This document shows positions 1-7,388 of a stretch of DNA of 64,000 nt, piece by piece. The stretch is from Pseudomonadota bacterium. Its GTDB lineage: Bacteria > Pseudomonadota > Alphaproteobacteria > Sphingomonadales > Sphingomonadaceae. The position numbers were made by a program, and so were the translations under genes. A model generated the notes under the pieces. It was given only the letters and a program-made list of their open reading frames with translations. It did no database searches and was not told where the DNA came from. The stretch is from assembly GCA_029779535.1 (NCBI GenBank), contig JAKPAG010000107.1:81469-145468 (forward strand), in the 5' to 3' direction. Position 1 is the stretch's first letter. Every line of letters begins with the position of its first letter.

Positions 1-1
1 G

Positions 2-898
2 GTGGGCGATCCGAACACGGCCAACGGCGGCGCGGTGAATGCGGGCACCAGGGCTGAAGACACCAGGGACAAGACCACCTGCGACCACGGCCTGCGGCTG
101 TGGGCGGCCGGTGCGATCGATTTCGACCGCAACGGTTCGAACCGGTTCGACAGCGAAGCCATCACCCTGGGGCTGGATGCCAAGCTGTCCGACCGCCTGA
201 TCCTGGGTGCCGGTTTCGGCCTTGGCTTCTCTGACGAACGCGTCGGCCTCAATGGCACCCATGCCAAGGGCGATGCGACCACGGCCCTGGCCTATGCCAG
301 CTTCAACCCGGTCGGCTCGCTCTATCTCGATGCGCTGGGCGGCTTCTCGTGGGTCAACCTCGACAACCGGCGCTATGTCACCGTCAACGGCAACATCCTC
401 GCCAGCAAGCGCAAGGGTGACGTCGGCTTCCTGTCGGTGGCGCTGACCGGCGAAACCCGCCTGCAGGAAGTCCTGCTCGCTGGTTACGCCCGGTTCGACT
501 ACTACGACATCAACCTCGACGGGTTCAGCGAAGTGGGCACCGATCCCTTCGCGCTGACCTTCGCCAAGTCGCAGCAGAAGCGCGAGGTTGCGGTGCTGGG
601 GCTGCGGGCGGAACGCGACTATGCGCAAAGCTGGGGCATCCTGCGGCCCAAGCTGCGCGCCGAATACCGCCGCCGCTTCAATGGCAGCTATGACCAGGCG
701 ATCGCCTACAGCGATACCCCGGGCACGCTGTACCAGCTGGTTCGCGCCAGCAACGAAGCGGACAACGTGGCGCTGACCGCCGGGCTGGAAGCCCTGACGG
801 GCGGGGTCTCGATCAGCATCGAATACGGCACTTCGGGGATGAGCCTGCACACGCTGGGCGGCCAGCAGGTGCGGCTGATGGTCCGGACCCGGCTCTAG
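2..898 (+). CDS. Autotransporter-like outer-membrane beta-domain protein, C-terminal part
   Basis: The reading frame is open from the window edge, so the true start lies outside; 298 residues are visible. They look like the C-terminal translocator barrel of an autotransporter: amphipathic alternating strands rich in Gly, Tyr and Phe, for example LILGAGFGLGFSDE and YLDALGGFSWVNL, ending in an aromatic/basic strand (VRLMVRTRL). The passenger domain is not visible. An outer-membrane location is inferred from the family. A strong hairpin follows the stop. No link to the catabolic regulon downstream is evident. It could instead be a stand-alone barrel protein. Confidence 0.6.
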   Translation: MGDPNTANGGAVNAGTRAEDTRDKTTCDHGLRLWAAGAIDFDRNGSNRFDSEAITLGLDAKLSDRLILGAGFGLGFSDERVGLNGTHAKGDATTALAYASFNPVGSLYLDALGGFSWVNLDNRRYVTVNGNILASKRKGDVGFLSVALTGETRLQEVLLAGYARFDYYDINLDGFSEVGTDPFALTFAKSQQKREVAVLGLRAERDYAQSWGILRPKLRAEYRRRFNGSYDQAIAYSDTPGTLYQLVRASNEADNVALTAGLEALTGGVSISIEYGTSGMSLHTLGGQQVRLMVRTRL

Positions 899-926
899 AG
901 TCCTGATCCTGGAGCCTGCCGGACAG

Positions 927-960
927 CCGGGGGCCAGCGCAGCGCGCTGGCCCCCGGTTT
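927..960 (+). terminator. Rho-independent terminator-like hairpin
   Basis: A perfect 14-bp stem (927-940 pairing with 944-957), very G+C rich, with a 3-nt loop and followed by TTT. It lies 28 nt after the stop of the autotransporter-like gene. Confidence 0.7.
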
Positions 961-1097
961 GCGTTTGCTGTCCCCGGCCACGCAGGCGCCATGGCGGCGC
1001 GGGCAGGATAGGCGCTTGAACCGCGCCAGGGCTTGCGGCGGTCCGCCCCTGCGGCCGCTTCGGCACTCTCCAGCCTAATGACCATCGATTCCCGGAA

Positions 1098-1116
1098 TTA
1101 CAGAATATATCTGTAA
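1098..1116. promoter_or_regulatory. Perfect inverted repeat, possible second operator of the TonB receptor gene
   Basis: Two 7-nt arms, TTACAGA and TCTGTAA, are separated by 5 nt (ATATA). The arms differ from the five TetR-type sites of this cluster, so a different regulator would be needed. It lies about 160 bp before the receptor ATG. Function is inference only. Confidence 0.35.
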
Positions 1117-1154
1117 ATCAGATGCTTATTTTCAGAGCTCTAGGCTTCGGCAGA

Positions 1155-1175
1155 TTATCTATTGACATTAGAAAA
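1155..1175. promoter_or_regulatory. TetR-type operator, site 1
   Basis: The site matches the pattern WATCTAWT-N3-AWTAGAWW shared by five places in this cluster. The left half is TTATCTATTG and the right half CATTAGAAAA. It lies 101 bp before the TonB receptor start and overlaps a TTGACA -35-like element, so bound repressor would block the promoter. Confidence 0.65.
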
Positions 1176-1276
1176 CGTTCCGGGAAACATCGTGGCACAA
1201 GAGGATCAAGGCGACCGGACCGCGCGATGCGGCTGGCGCCAAGCGGTCGGACCACGGCCGAAACCGGGAGGGATAT

Positions 1277-3691
1277 ATGTCGCTGCGCCTGAAGATTGCC
1301 GCTTTCGCCCTGTCCACTTCGCTGTTCACGCCGGTCACGGCCTGGGCCGAGGCAGCGCCGGCGGACGAGGCCACTGCCGACAACCAGGTCGAGATCGTCG
1401 TCAGCGCCCGCCGCAAGGACGAACGCCTGGTCGATGCGCCGGTTGCGATCACCGCGATCGGCGGGGCGCAGCTTGAAGACAAGGCGATCACCCGCTTTTC
1501 CGACATCGCCACCCAGGTCCCGACCATGATCGCGGGCAAGGCGGCGTCGGGTTCGTCGGCCAGCATCTTCCTGCGCGGCGTCGGCTCGACCGCGCTCAGC
1601 GCCGGGTTCGACCAGTCGGTCTCGTTCGTGGTCGATGGCATGCCGATGAGCCGCGGCCGCGAAATCGGCCTCAGCCAGTATGACGTCCAGCGCGTCGAAG
1701 TGTTGAAGGGCCCGCAGGCGCTGTTCTTCGGCAAGAACACCACCGGCGGCCTGATCAGCGTGTCGACCAACAACCCGAGTGACCAGTTCGAGGCGGGCCT
1801 GCGCGGTGGCTATGGCTTCGAAGCGCGCGACAAGTATGCCGATGGCTACATTTCCGGCCCCCTCGGCGAAACGCTCAAGGCGCGCCTGGCGTTCCGCGTG
1901 TCGGACAGCGACGGGGCTTTCACCAACACCGCCGCCCCGACCTATACCGATCCGCTCGGCATGACCCGCCAGCGCAATGCCGACCGGCGCGGCGCATCGC
2001 GCACGCTCAGCGGCCGCGTGACGCTTGACTGGTCGCCGACCGACAGCCTCAGCTTCGTGCTCAAGACCGGCTACACCGACCAGAAGGACGGCGGCCCGAC
2101 CGACTCGCTCGAACGGATCTACGGCGGCGGGCGCACCGTGCCCTTCGCCGCGAACGGCATTCCGCCCAGCCCGAACGCGGATTGCAGGATCGATGGCCGC
2201 TCCGACAGCTCGACCATCCCCACCGCGGTCGCCGCCGCCAACTACCGCTATGCCGGTGATGGGCACATGTATTCGCGGCTCAAGTCGGGCTTCGCGGTGC
2301 TCAACGCCAGGCTGACGAGCGACGTGATGGACGTCAACTCGATCACCTCGTACTACCGCTTCAAGCAGACCGACCTCAACAACGTCTCGGGCGAAGCCTA
2401 TCCGGCGACGTTCAGTCAGCTGGCCGATTACCGCCAGTTCGGCGAGGAACTGCGCTTCCAGACCAAGTTCGACGGCGCGCTGAATGCGCTGTTCGGGGTG
2501 TTCTATTCGCACGGCAAGTTCGTGTTCAACACCGATGCCTACATCTTCCCGGTGCCGATCAGCCCGGTGACGAACACCTATACCACCTTCAAGCGCGACA
2601 ACGGCTTCAGCTCGGATTCGATGTCGGCCTTCCTCCAGCTGACCGCCGCGGTGACCGAGCAGCTCGAATTGTCGGGCGGCGCGCGCTACAGCGTGGAATC
2701 GCGCAATTCGTTCCAGCAGTCGCTGCCGGGGCACCTCGCCTTTGCCGCCGCCTTCCCGGGCAACCTGCGCCTGCAGGACCGTTTCCGCGACACCAATCTC
2801 TCGCCCGAAGTCACGCTGCGCTACAAGCCGTCGCGCGACCTGACGGTCTATGCCGCCTACAAGCAGGGATTCAAGTCGGGCGGGTTCAACATCTCGCAGA
2901 CGCTGACCCCGGCTGCGACGGTCGCCGCCGGGCACTATGGCTCGGAAAAGGCCAAGGGCGGCGAAGTGGGGCTGCGCTCGATCCTGCTCGATGGCGCGCT
3001 GGCCTTCAACGCCACGGCCTACCTCTATGACTACATCGGCCTGCAGGTGCAGAATTTCGATCCGGTGACGATCGGCCAGGTCGTGGCCAATGCCGGCAAG
3101 CTGCGCACCCAGGGGGTCGAAGCGGACTTCACGCTGAAGGTGCCGGGCCTCTCGGGTCTCAGCTTCCACGGCGCGGCGGCCTATAACGATGCCAAGTACC
3201 ACGGCTATGTCGGCCAGTGCTATGGCGGGCAGACCGTGGCGGCGGGCTGCAACCTGCTGAAGGCGGCCAGCGGCGCCTTCACCAGCCAGGACTACAGCGG
3301 CCGCACCCCGCCCAAGGCGCCCAGGTTCGGCGGCGCGCTGGGCTTTGCCTATGAAATGCCGCTGGCGGATAACGGCATGAGCCTGACCCTGTCGGGCGAC
3401 ATGACCCACACCTCGCGCTACAATTTCACCGATACGCTGCGGCCCGATGCGGTCCAGCCGGCCTTCACCAAGTTCGACGCGGCGCTGCGCCTCAAGGGCC
3501 CGGACGATCGCTGGAGCGTGTCGCTGATCGGCCGTAACCTGACCAACAAGCTGGTCGTGACCGCCGCCAACGACATTCCCTTCGCCGGCGGCTCGGGCAC
3601 CGGCACCGCCGGGACCGGCGTGCTCGCCGACATGTCGGCCTTCGTCGAGAACCCGCGCGAAGTGTTCGTCGAAGTCGGCTTCAAGTTCTGA
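1277..3691 (+). CDS. TonB-dependent outer-membrane receptor
   Basis: This 804-residue receptor should take up a bulky or poorly soluble substrate across the outer membrane using TonB energy. A signal peptide of about 25 residues ends near AWAEA. A TonB-box-like stretch (VEIVVSARRKDERLVD) and a plug domain with DGMPMSRGREIG and RVEVLKGPQALFFGKNTTGG follow. A long beta-barrel ends in the aromatic strand FVEVGFKF. The length is normal for the family. It belongs to the TetR-type regulon through site 1 at 1155-1175, so the substrate is probably the compound degraded by the genes at 4866-16191. The substrate itself cannot be read from the sequence. Confidence 0.92.
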   Translation: MSLRLKIAAFALSTSLFTPVTAWAEAAPADEATADNQVEIVVSARRKDERLVDAPVAITAIGGAQLEDKAITRFSDIATQVPTMIAGKAASGSSASIFLRGVGSTALSAGFDQSVSFVVDGMPMSRGREIGLSQYDVQRVEVLKGPQALFFGKNTTGGLISVSTNNPSDQFEAGLRGGYGFEARDKYADGYISGPLGETLKARLAFRVSDSDGAFTNTAAPTYTDPLGMTRQRNADRRGASRTLSGRVTLDWSPTDSLSFVLKTGYTDQKDGGPTDSLERIYGGGRTVPFAANGIPPSPNADCRIDGRSDSSTIPTAVAAANYRYAGDGHMYSRLKSGFAVLNARLTSDVMDVNSITSYYRFKQTDLNNVSGEAYPATFSQLADYRQFGEELRFQTKFDGALNALFGVFYSHGKFVFNTDAYIFPVPISPVTNTYTTFKRDNGFSSDSMSAFLQLTAAVTEQLELSGGARYSVESRNSFQQSLPGHLAFAAAFPGNLRLQDRFRDTNLSPEVTLRYKPSRDLTVYAAYKQGFKSGGFNISQTLTPAATVAAGHYGSEKAKGGEVGLRSILLDGALAFNATAYLYDYIGLQVQNFDPVTIGQVVANAGKLRTQGVEADFTLKVPGLSGLSFHGAAAYNDAKYHGYVGQCYGGQTVAAGCNLLKAASGAFTSQDYSGRTPPKAPRFGGALGFAYEMPLADNGMSLTLSGDMTHTSRYNFTDTLRPDAVQPAFTKFDAALRLKGPDDRWSVSLIGRNLTNKLVVTAANDIPFAGGSGTGTAGTGVLADMSAFVENPREVFVEVGFKF

Positions 3692-3707
3692 TCGCCCACT
3701 CTCTCCC

Positions 3708-3744
3708 GGGGCGCGGATGGCCTGGCCGTCCGCGCCCCTTGTTT
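3708..3744 (+). terminator. Rho-independent terminator after the TonB receptor
   Basis: Stem GGGGCGCGGA (3708-3717) pairs with TCCGCGCCCC (3729-3738) and is followed by TTGTTT. It lies 17 nt after the receptor stop. Confidence 0.75.
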
Positions 3745-3809
3745 GTCCGCAGCGCGCGCAGCGGGACGGGGGCATTGACGCCCCGGCCCCGCTCTGGCCA
3801 AGAGCGGCC

Positions 3810-4199
3810 ATGACCACGTCACCCGATCTTGCCATCCGCCTGCGCCGCGCCGCGTTCAACCGCGCGCTGGCCGAAGCTGACCTTGCCGCGATCGGCCCGC
3901 TGCTGGCGCCGGGCGCGGTGCTGGTCACCGGCACCGACAGCGCGGTGCTTTCCGGCCGCAAGGCGCAGCTGCAGGTGTGGAAGCGCGATTTCGCCGCCAG
4001 CCCGCGCCTGGTCTATGCGCGCATCCCGGAGAGCATCGTCACCTCGGCGGTGGAGCCAATCGCGCTGGAACAGGGCAAGTGGCAGGGCACGTCCAGCGTC
4101 AGCGGAGAGGTGCTCGCCGCGGGCGACTATTCGGCCAAGTGGCGCTTGCAGGGCGGCGAATGGGTGATCGAAGCGGAAATCTACGTCACGCTGGCCTGA
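3810..4199 (+). CDS. SnoaL/DUF4440-like small protein (NTF2-like fold)
   Basis: A 129-residue protein starting at ATG 3810; the longer frame upstream would run through the terminator. The sequence pattern is that of NTF2-like proteins: an N-terminal helix (AFNRALAEADLAAIGPLLAPGAVLVTG) followed by strands ending in WRLQGGEWVIEAEIYVTLA. Members of this fold are dehydratases, isomerases or binding proteins, and the family alone does not give a reaction. It ends 6 bp from the convergent tetR gene. A role in the same catabolic pathway is inferred from position. Confidence 0.7.
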   Translation: MTTSPDLAIRLRRAAFNRALAEADLAAIGPLLAPGAVLVTGTDSAVLSGRKAQLQVWKRDFAASPRLVYARIPESIVTSAVEPIALEQGKWQGTSSVSGEVLAAGDYSAKWRLQGGEWVIEAEIYVTLA

Positions 4200-4205
4200 C
4201 CGGCG

Positions 4206-4847
4206 TCACTGCGCCGAATAGCGCGCCTTGAACCCGTCGAGCAGCGCGCGCAGCGATTCCTCGAACATCGCCAGCTGGTCCTGTGGCCCGGCCTGCAGGG
4301 CCTTGGCCAGGCGCGGATAGCGATCCGCGTCGAAGGCCGGCATGGCCGGCAGGTGATAGGTTTCCGCCGCCGCAGCGAACAGCGCGGTGCCATAGGTCAG
4401 CTTCTCGATCGCCTCGACCACGACCATCTGGTGTTCCACCGGATAGGGCGTGTCGACCAGCGAGTTTTCATAGGCCGACAGCATCAGCGAACGCGGGAAG
4501 AAGCGCAGCATCAGCGGCGCGGCATTGGCATGTTCAAGGATTACCCGCAGCGTGGCGACCGACAGGCCGATCATCCGTTCTTCCCAGCTCGCCTCGGGGC
4601 TGGTGCTCTTGCCGATCTGGCGCAGCAACTCGCGCGCGACCAGTTGCAGCAGTTCGTCCTTGTCCTTGAAGTGATAGTAGAGCGACGGGGCCGACACCTT
4701 CATCGCCCGCGCCACCGATTGCACGCTCAGCGCTTCCAGCCCGTCGCGGTCGATCACGGCCATCGCCGCGGTCACGGCGGCTTCGCGCGTGATCAGCGGC
4801 TTGAGCGGCCGGCCCGCGCGGGTGCGTTGCTGCCTGGTTGCCGGCAC
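4206..4847 (-). CDS. TetR-family transcriptional regulator, likely repressor of the catabolic regulon
   Basis: 213 residues. The N-terminal DNA-binding domain (about 18-65) contains the TetR signature SVQSVARAMKVSAPSLYYHF; the rest is the divergent helical ligand-binding domain. It lies 18 bp downstream of the acyl-CoA dehydrogenase gene on the same strand, so the two are probably cotranscribed from the promoter at operator site 2. That would make the regulator autoregulated. It is the only regulator gene in the cluster, and five near-identical palindromes of TetR-operator size lie in front of the surrounding units, so it is the natural candidate to bind them. The ligand, probably a pathway CoA thioester or the substrate, is unknown. 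Confidence 0.9.
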   Translation of the reverse strand: MPATRQQRTRAGRPLKPLITREAAVTAAMAVIDRDGLEALSVQSVARAMKVSAPSLYYHFKDKDELLQLVARELLRQIGKSTSPEASWEERMIGLSVATLRVILEHANAAPLMLRFFPRSLMLSAYENSLVDTPYPVEHQMVVVEAIEKLTYGTALFAAAAETYHLPAMPAFDADRYPRLAKALQAGPQDQLAMFEESLRALLDGFKARYSAQ

Positions 4848-4865
4848 TGTGGTTCCCCTAGACTG

Positions 4866-6074
4866 TCACAGGCCCAGCTGGGCCTTGGCAATGATGTTGC
4901 GCTGGATTTCGTTCGAACCGGCATAGATTGAGCCGGCCCGATCGTTCAAGTACTTGAGCGGGGCAATCGCCGCCTCGCGCATCCCGCGCACGCCCGGCGT
5001 GTGCGGGATCAGGTTGGGACCGCCCGCCGCCCCGGCCTCTGGCTGGAACGCCAGGCCATAGGGCCCGGCCGCTTCGAGCGCCAGTTCGGTCAGGTGCTGG
5101 CTGAGTTCGGTGCCCAGGATCTTCATCACCGACCCGCTCAGCCCCGGGCGCCCGCCGCGCGCGGCGGCGGTCAGCGCGCGCAGTTCATAGACTTCGAGCA
5201 CGTCGAGCCGGACCTGGGCGGCGGCCACCTGGGCGGCGAACAGCGGATCGTCGAGCAATCCGCTCTCGCGCGCGATCTCGCGGATCCGGGCCAGCCGCAC
5301 CTGCAGCCCCGGGGCATAGGCGCTGCCGCCGCGCTCGAATTCCAGCAGGTACTTGGCCACGGTCCAGCCCTGATCGATCTCGCCCACCACATTGGCCAGC
5401 GGCACGCGAACCTCGTCGAAGAAGATCTGGTTCTGGATATGCTCACCCGAAGTCATCACGATCGGGCGCACGGTGACGCCGGGGCTGTCCATCGGGATCA
5501 GCAGGAAGGTTATGCCCAGCTGCGGGCGGTCATACTGCCCGGTGCGGACCAGGCAGAAGATCCAGTTGGCGACATTGGCATGGGTGGTCCAGATCTTGGT
5601 CCCGGTGCAGACCAGGTGATCGCCGTCACGCACCGCCTTCATCTTCAGCGGGGCAAGGTCCGATCCGGCGTGGGGTTCGCTGTAGCCCTGACACCAGAAA
5701 TGCTCGCCCGTAAGGATGCGGGGCAGGTAATGGGCCTTTTGTTCCGCGCTGCCGTGCCCGATCAGCGCCGGGCCGCACATCGCGATGCCCATCGGCGAAA
5801 GCGGCGGGGCCCCGGCCAGGGCGCATTCGCGCGCGAAGATGAAGCGCTGGGTCACGCTGAGCTGCGCGCCGCCGTGCTCCCTGGGCCAGTTGATCGCCGC
5901 CCAGCCGCGCGCGTGCAGCCGCCGCTGCCATTCCATCCCGGCTTCGTGATCGGCATAGACGCTGGTCATCCACTGCCCGGCGGCACGCAGCTCGTCAGTC
6001 AGCTCGGCATCGAGAAACGCACGCACCTCTTGCGCAAAGCGGCGATCCTCGTCACTCCATGCCAGGTCCATCAC
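4866..6074 (-). CDS. Acyl-CoA dehydrogenase family protein (subunit A of a likely pair)
   Basis: 402 residues covering the full acyl-CoA dehydrogenase fold: an N-terminal helical domain, a middle beta domain with WCQGYSEPHAGSDL and KIWTTHAN, and a C-terminal helical domain ending IYAGSNEIQRNIIAKAQLGL. It should introduce a 2,3-double bond into an acyl-CoA with FAD. At the position where MCAD-type enzymes carry the catalytic Glu (YEG) this protein reads YAG. Its base must lie elsewhere, as in the IVD-type or the heteromeric steroid acyl-CoA dehydrogenases. The divergent neighbour at 6138 is a second, shorter homologue, so an alpha2beta2 enzyme is plausible. Operator site 2 lies 26 bp upstream. 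Confidence 0.9.
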   Translation of the reverse strand: MMDLAWSDEDRRFAQEVRAFLDAELTDELRAAGQWMTSVYADHEAGMEWQRRLHARGWAAINWPREHGGAQLSVTQRFIFARECALAGAPPLSPMGIAMCGPALIGHGSAEQKAHYLPRILTGEHFWCQGYSEPHAGSDLAPLKMKAVRDGDHLVCTGTKIWTTHANVANWIFCLVRTGQYDRPQLGITFLLIPMDSPGVTVRPIVMTSGEHIQNQIFFDEVRVPLANVVGEIDQGWTVAKYLLEFERGGSAYAPGLQVRLARIREIARESGLLDDPLFAAQVAAAQVRLDVLEVYELRALTAAARGGRPGLSGSVMKILGTELSQHLTELALEAAGPYGLAFQPEAGAAGGPNLIPHTPGVRGMREAAIAPLKYLNDRAGSIYAGSNEIQRNIIAKAQLGL

Positions 6075-6099
6075 GCTCTCCCTTTGATTGCCACGCAGT

Positions 6100-6120
6100 T
6101 TATCTTATAGCATTAGATAA
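6100..6120. promoter_or_regulatory. TetR-type operator, site 2 (divergent)
   Basis: Halves TTATCTTAT and ATTAGATAA flank AGC. The site sits in the 63-bp gap between the two divergent acyl-CoA dehydrogenase genes, so one bound repressor could control both, and through the left one tetR itself. Confidence 0.75.
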
Positions 6121-6137
6121 AGAGGTCAAACACACCG

Positions 6138-7277
6138 ATGGGACGGGTTATGCAATTCGAAGCGGGCGAAGAACAGCAGCAATTGCGCAGCGGGCTCGAC
6201 CGCCTGCTGGCCCAGGCCAATGACCTGGCGGCCCGCACCGCCACGGTGCGCGGCGAACCGGGCTGGCGGCCCGGGCTGTGGCAGCGGCTGGCGCAGGAAC
6301 TGGGCGTGCTGGGCGTGGGCCTGCCCGAAGCGCTGGGCGGGTTCGGCAGCGGCATTGACCAACTGGTGGTGATGGAAGCGGCGGGGCGCGCACTGCTGCC
6401 CGAACCGCTGGCGGAAACGCTGTTCCAGTGCGCTCCGCTGCTGGGCCATGGCGGCGCGGCGGCACAGGCGCTGGCGGCCGGCGTCATCGCGGGCGACGTG
6501 CGGCTGGCCATGGCGCTGGGCGAAGCGGGCCTGCGCGACGATCTGGCGGCCATTGCCATGCCGGCCCGGCGCAACGCGGACGGCTGGACGCTGACCGGCG
6601 AAAAGCAGGTGGTGGTCGCCGCCCCCTGGGCCACCCATCTGCTGGTGCCGGTGCGGACCAGCGGCGCGGCGGGCGATGCGGATGGCCTGTCGCTGCTCGT
6701 GGTGCCGGTGGATGCAACCGGGCTGACGCTGCACGAATACCGTATGCTGGACGAACGGCGCGCGGCCGACGTGACCTTTGCCGGGGTTCCGGCAGGCGCG
6801 GATGCCCTTATCGGGCCGGAAGGCGGCGCGCTGCCGCTGCTGGAAGAATGGCGCGACCGCGCGGTTGCCGCCGCCTGCGCCGAAGCGAGCGGGCTGCTTG
6901 AACGGCTGGTCGACGATACGGTCGCCTATGCCCGGCAGCGCGAACAGTTCGGGCAGAAGATCGGCTCGTTCCAGGCGCTCCAGCACCGCATGGTCGACAT
7001 GCATCTGCAGCTCGAACTGGTGCGCTCGGCCGCGCTGCTGGCTTGCCAGTCGCTCGACGGCGATAGCGCGGCGCGCGCCCGCGCGGCCTCTGCCGCCCGG
7101 ATCACCACGGCGCAGGCCTGCCGCTTCATCGGCCAGAACGCGGTGCAGCTGCACGGCGGCATGGGCATGACCGATGAACTGGCGATCGGGCACTATTTCA
7201 AGCGCGCCACGGTGATCGAACGCAGCTTCGGCAGCGAGAATTTCCACCTCGCGCGGCGGGGCCGGCTGGACGGCTGA
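6138..7277 (+). CDS. Acyl-CoA dehydrogenase family protein (subunit B of a likely pair)
   Basis: 379 residues, starting at ATG 6138 or at the in-frame ATG 6150, just downstream of operator site 2. It shows acyl-CoA dehydrogenase features: GLPEALGGFGSG near the N-terminus, the middle-domain segment GWTLTGEKQVVV, and QREQFGQKIGSFQALQHRMVDM plus QLHGGMGMTDELAIGHYFKRA in the C-terminal domain. The canonical YEG Glu is absent (SFGSEN there). It is shorter and more divergent than its partner at 4866-6074, as is typical of the second subunit of heterotetrameric acyl-CoA dehydrogenases acting on polycyclic CoA esters. Pairing is inferred from divergent co-regulation, not shown. Confidence 0.85.
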   Translation: MGRVMQFEAGEEQQQLRSGLDRLLAQANDLAARTATVRGEPGWRPGLWQRLAQELGVLGVGLPEALGGFGSGIDQLVVMEAAGRALLPEPLAETLFQCAPLLGHGGAAAQALAAGVIAGDVRLAMALGEAGLRDDLAAIAMPARRNADGWTLTGEKQVVVAAPWATHLLVPVRTSGAAGDADGLSLLVVPVDATGLTLHEYRMLDERRAADVTFAGVPAGADALIGPEGGALPLLEEWRDRAVAAACAEASGLLERLVDDTVAYARQREQFGQKIGSFQALQHRMVDMHLQLELVRSAALLACQSLDGDSAARARAASAARITTAQACRFIGQNAVQLHGGMGMTDELAIGHYFKRATVIERSFGSENFHLARRGRLDG

Positions 7278-7294
7278 CCCGGCGCCGGGGCGAT

Positions 7295-7308
7295 TTGATC
7301 ACGGTCAA
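7295..7308. promoter_or_regulatory. FNR/FixK-like box upstream of the first Rieske oxygenase gene
   Basis: TTGAT-CACG-GTCAA, one mismatch from the FNR consensus TTGAT-N4-ATCAA. It lies 17 nt after the stop of the dehydrogenase gene and 10 nt before TetR-type site 3. It may allow oxygen or redox control of an oxygenase, but one such match could be chance. Confidence 0.3.
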
Positions 7309-7318
7309 GGACGGACCT

Positions 7319-7339
7319 TTATCTATCGCTATTAGATAA
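7319..7339. promoter_or_regulatory. TetR-type operator, site 3
   Basis: TTATCTAT and ATTAGATAA halves around CGCT. It lies 49 bp before the start of the first Rieske oxygenase gene and shares the pattern of sites 1, 2, 4 and 5. Confidence 0.75.
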
Positions 7340-7388
7340 AGCTGCCAGGGCCGGGCGGAACCCGTCCCGCAGGGAAAGGACCGTCCGC

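Larger units (their letters stand above)
899..1276. other. 378-bp intergenic control region upstream of the TonB receptor
   Basis: There is no gene here. It holds the hairpin at 927-957, a perfect 7-bp inverted repeat at 1098-1116 and the first copy of the TetR-type operator at 1155-1175. An overlapping TTGACA (1162-1167) could be the -35 element of the receptor promoter. The stretch from 1095 to 1175 is clearly AT-richer than its surroundings, as expected for a promoter. Confidence 0.6.

Noticed and set aside
3717..3809. N-terminal extension of the SnoaL-like protein
   Set aside because: It would be translated from inside the terminator hairpin of the receptor gene, and the extra residues do not fit the family.
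1118..3961. A 947-residue open frame on the minus strand opposite the TonB receptor
   Set aside because: It is an antisense shadow of a high-GC gene: very rich in Arg, Gly, Ala and His with no domain, and the plus-strand receptor is unmistakable.
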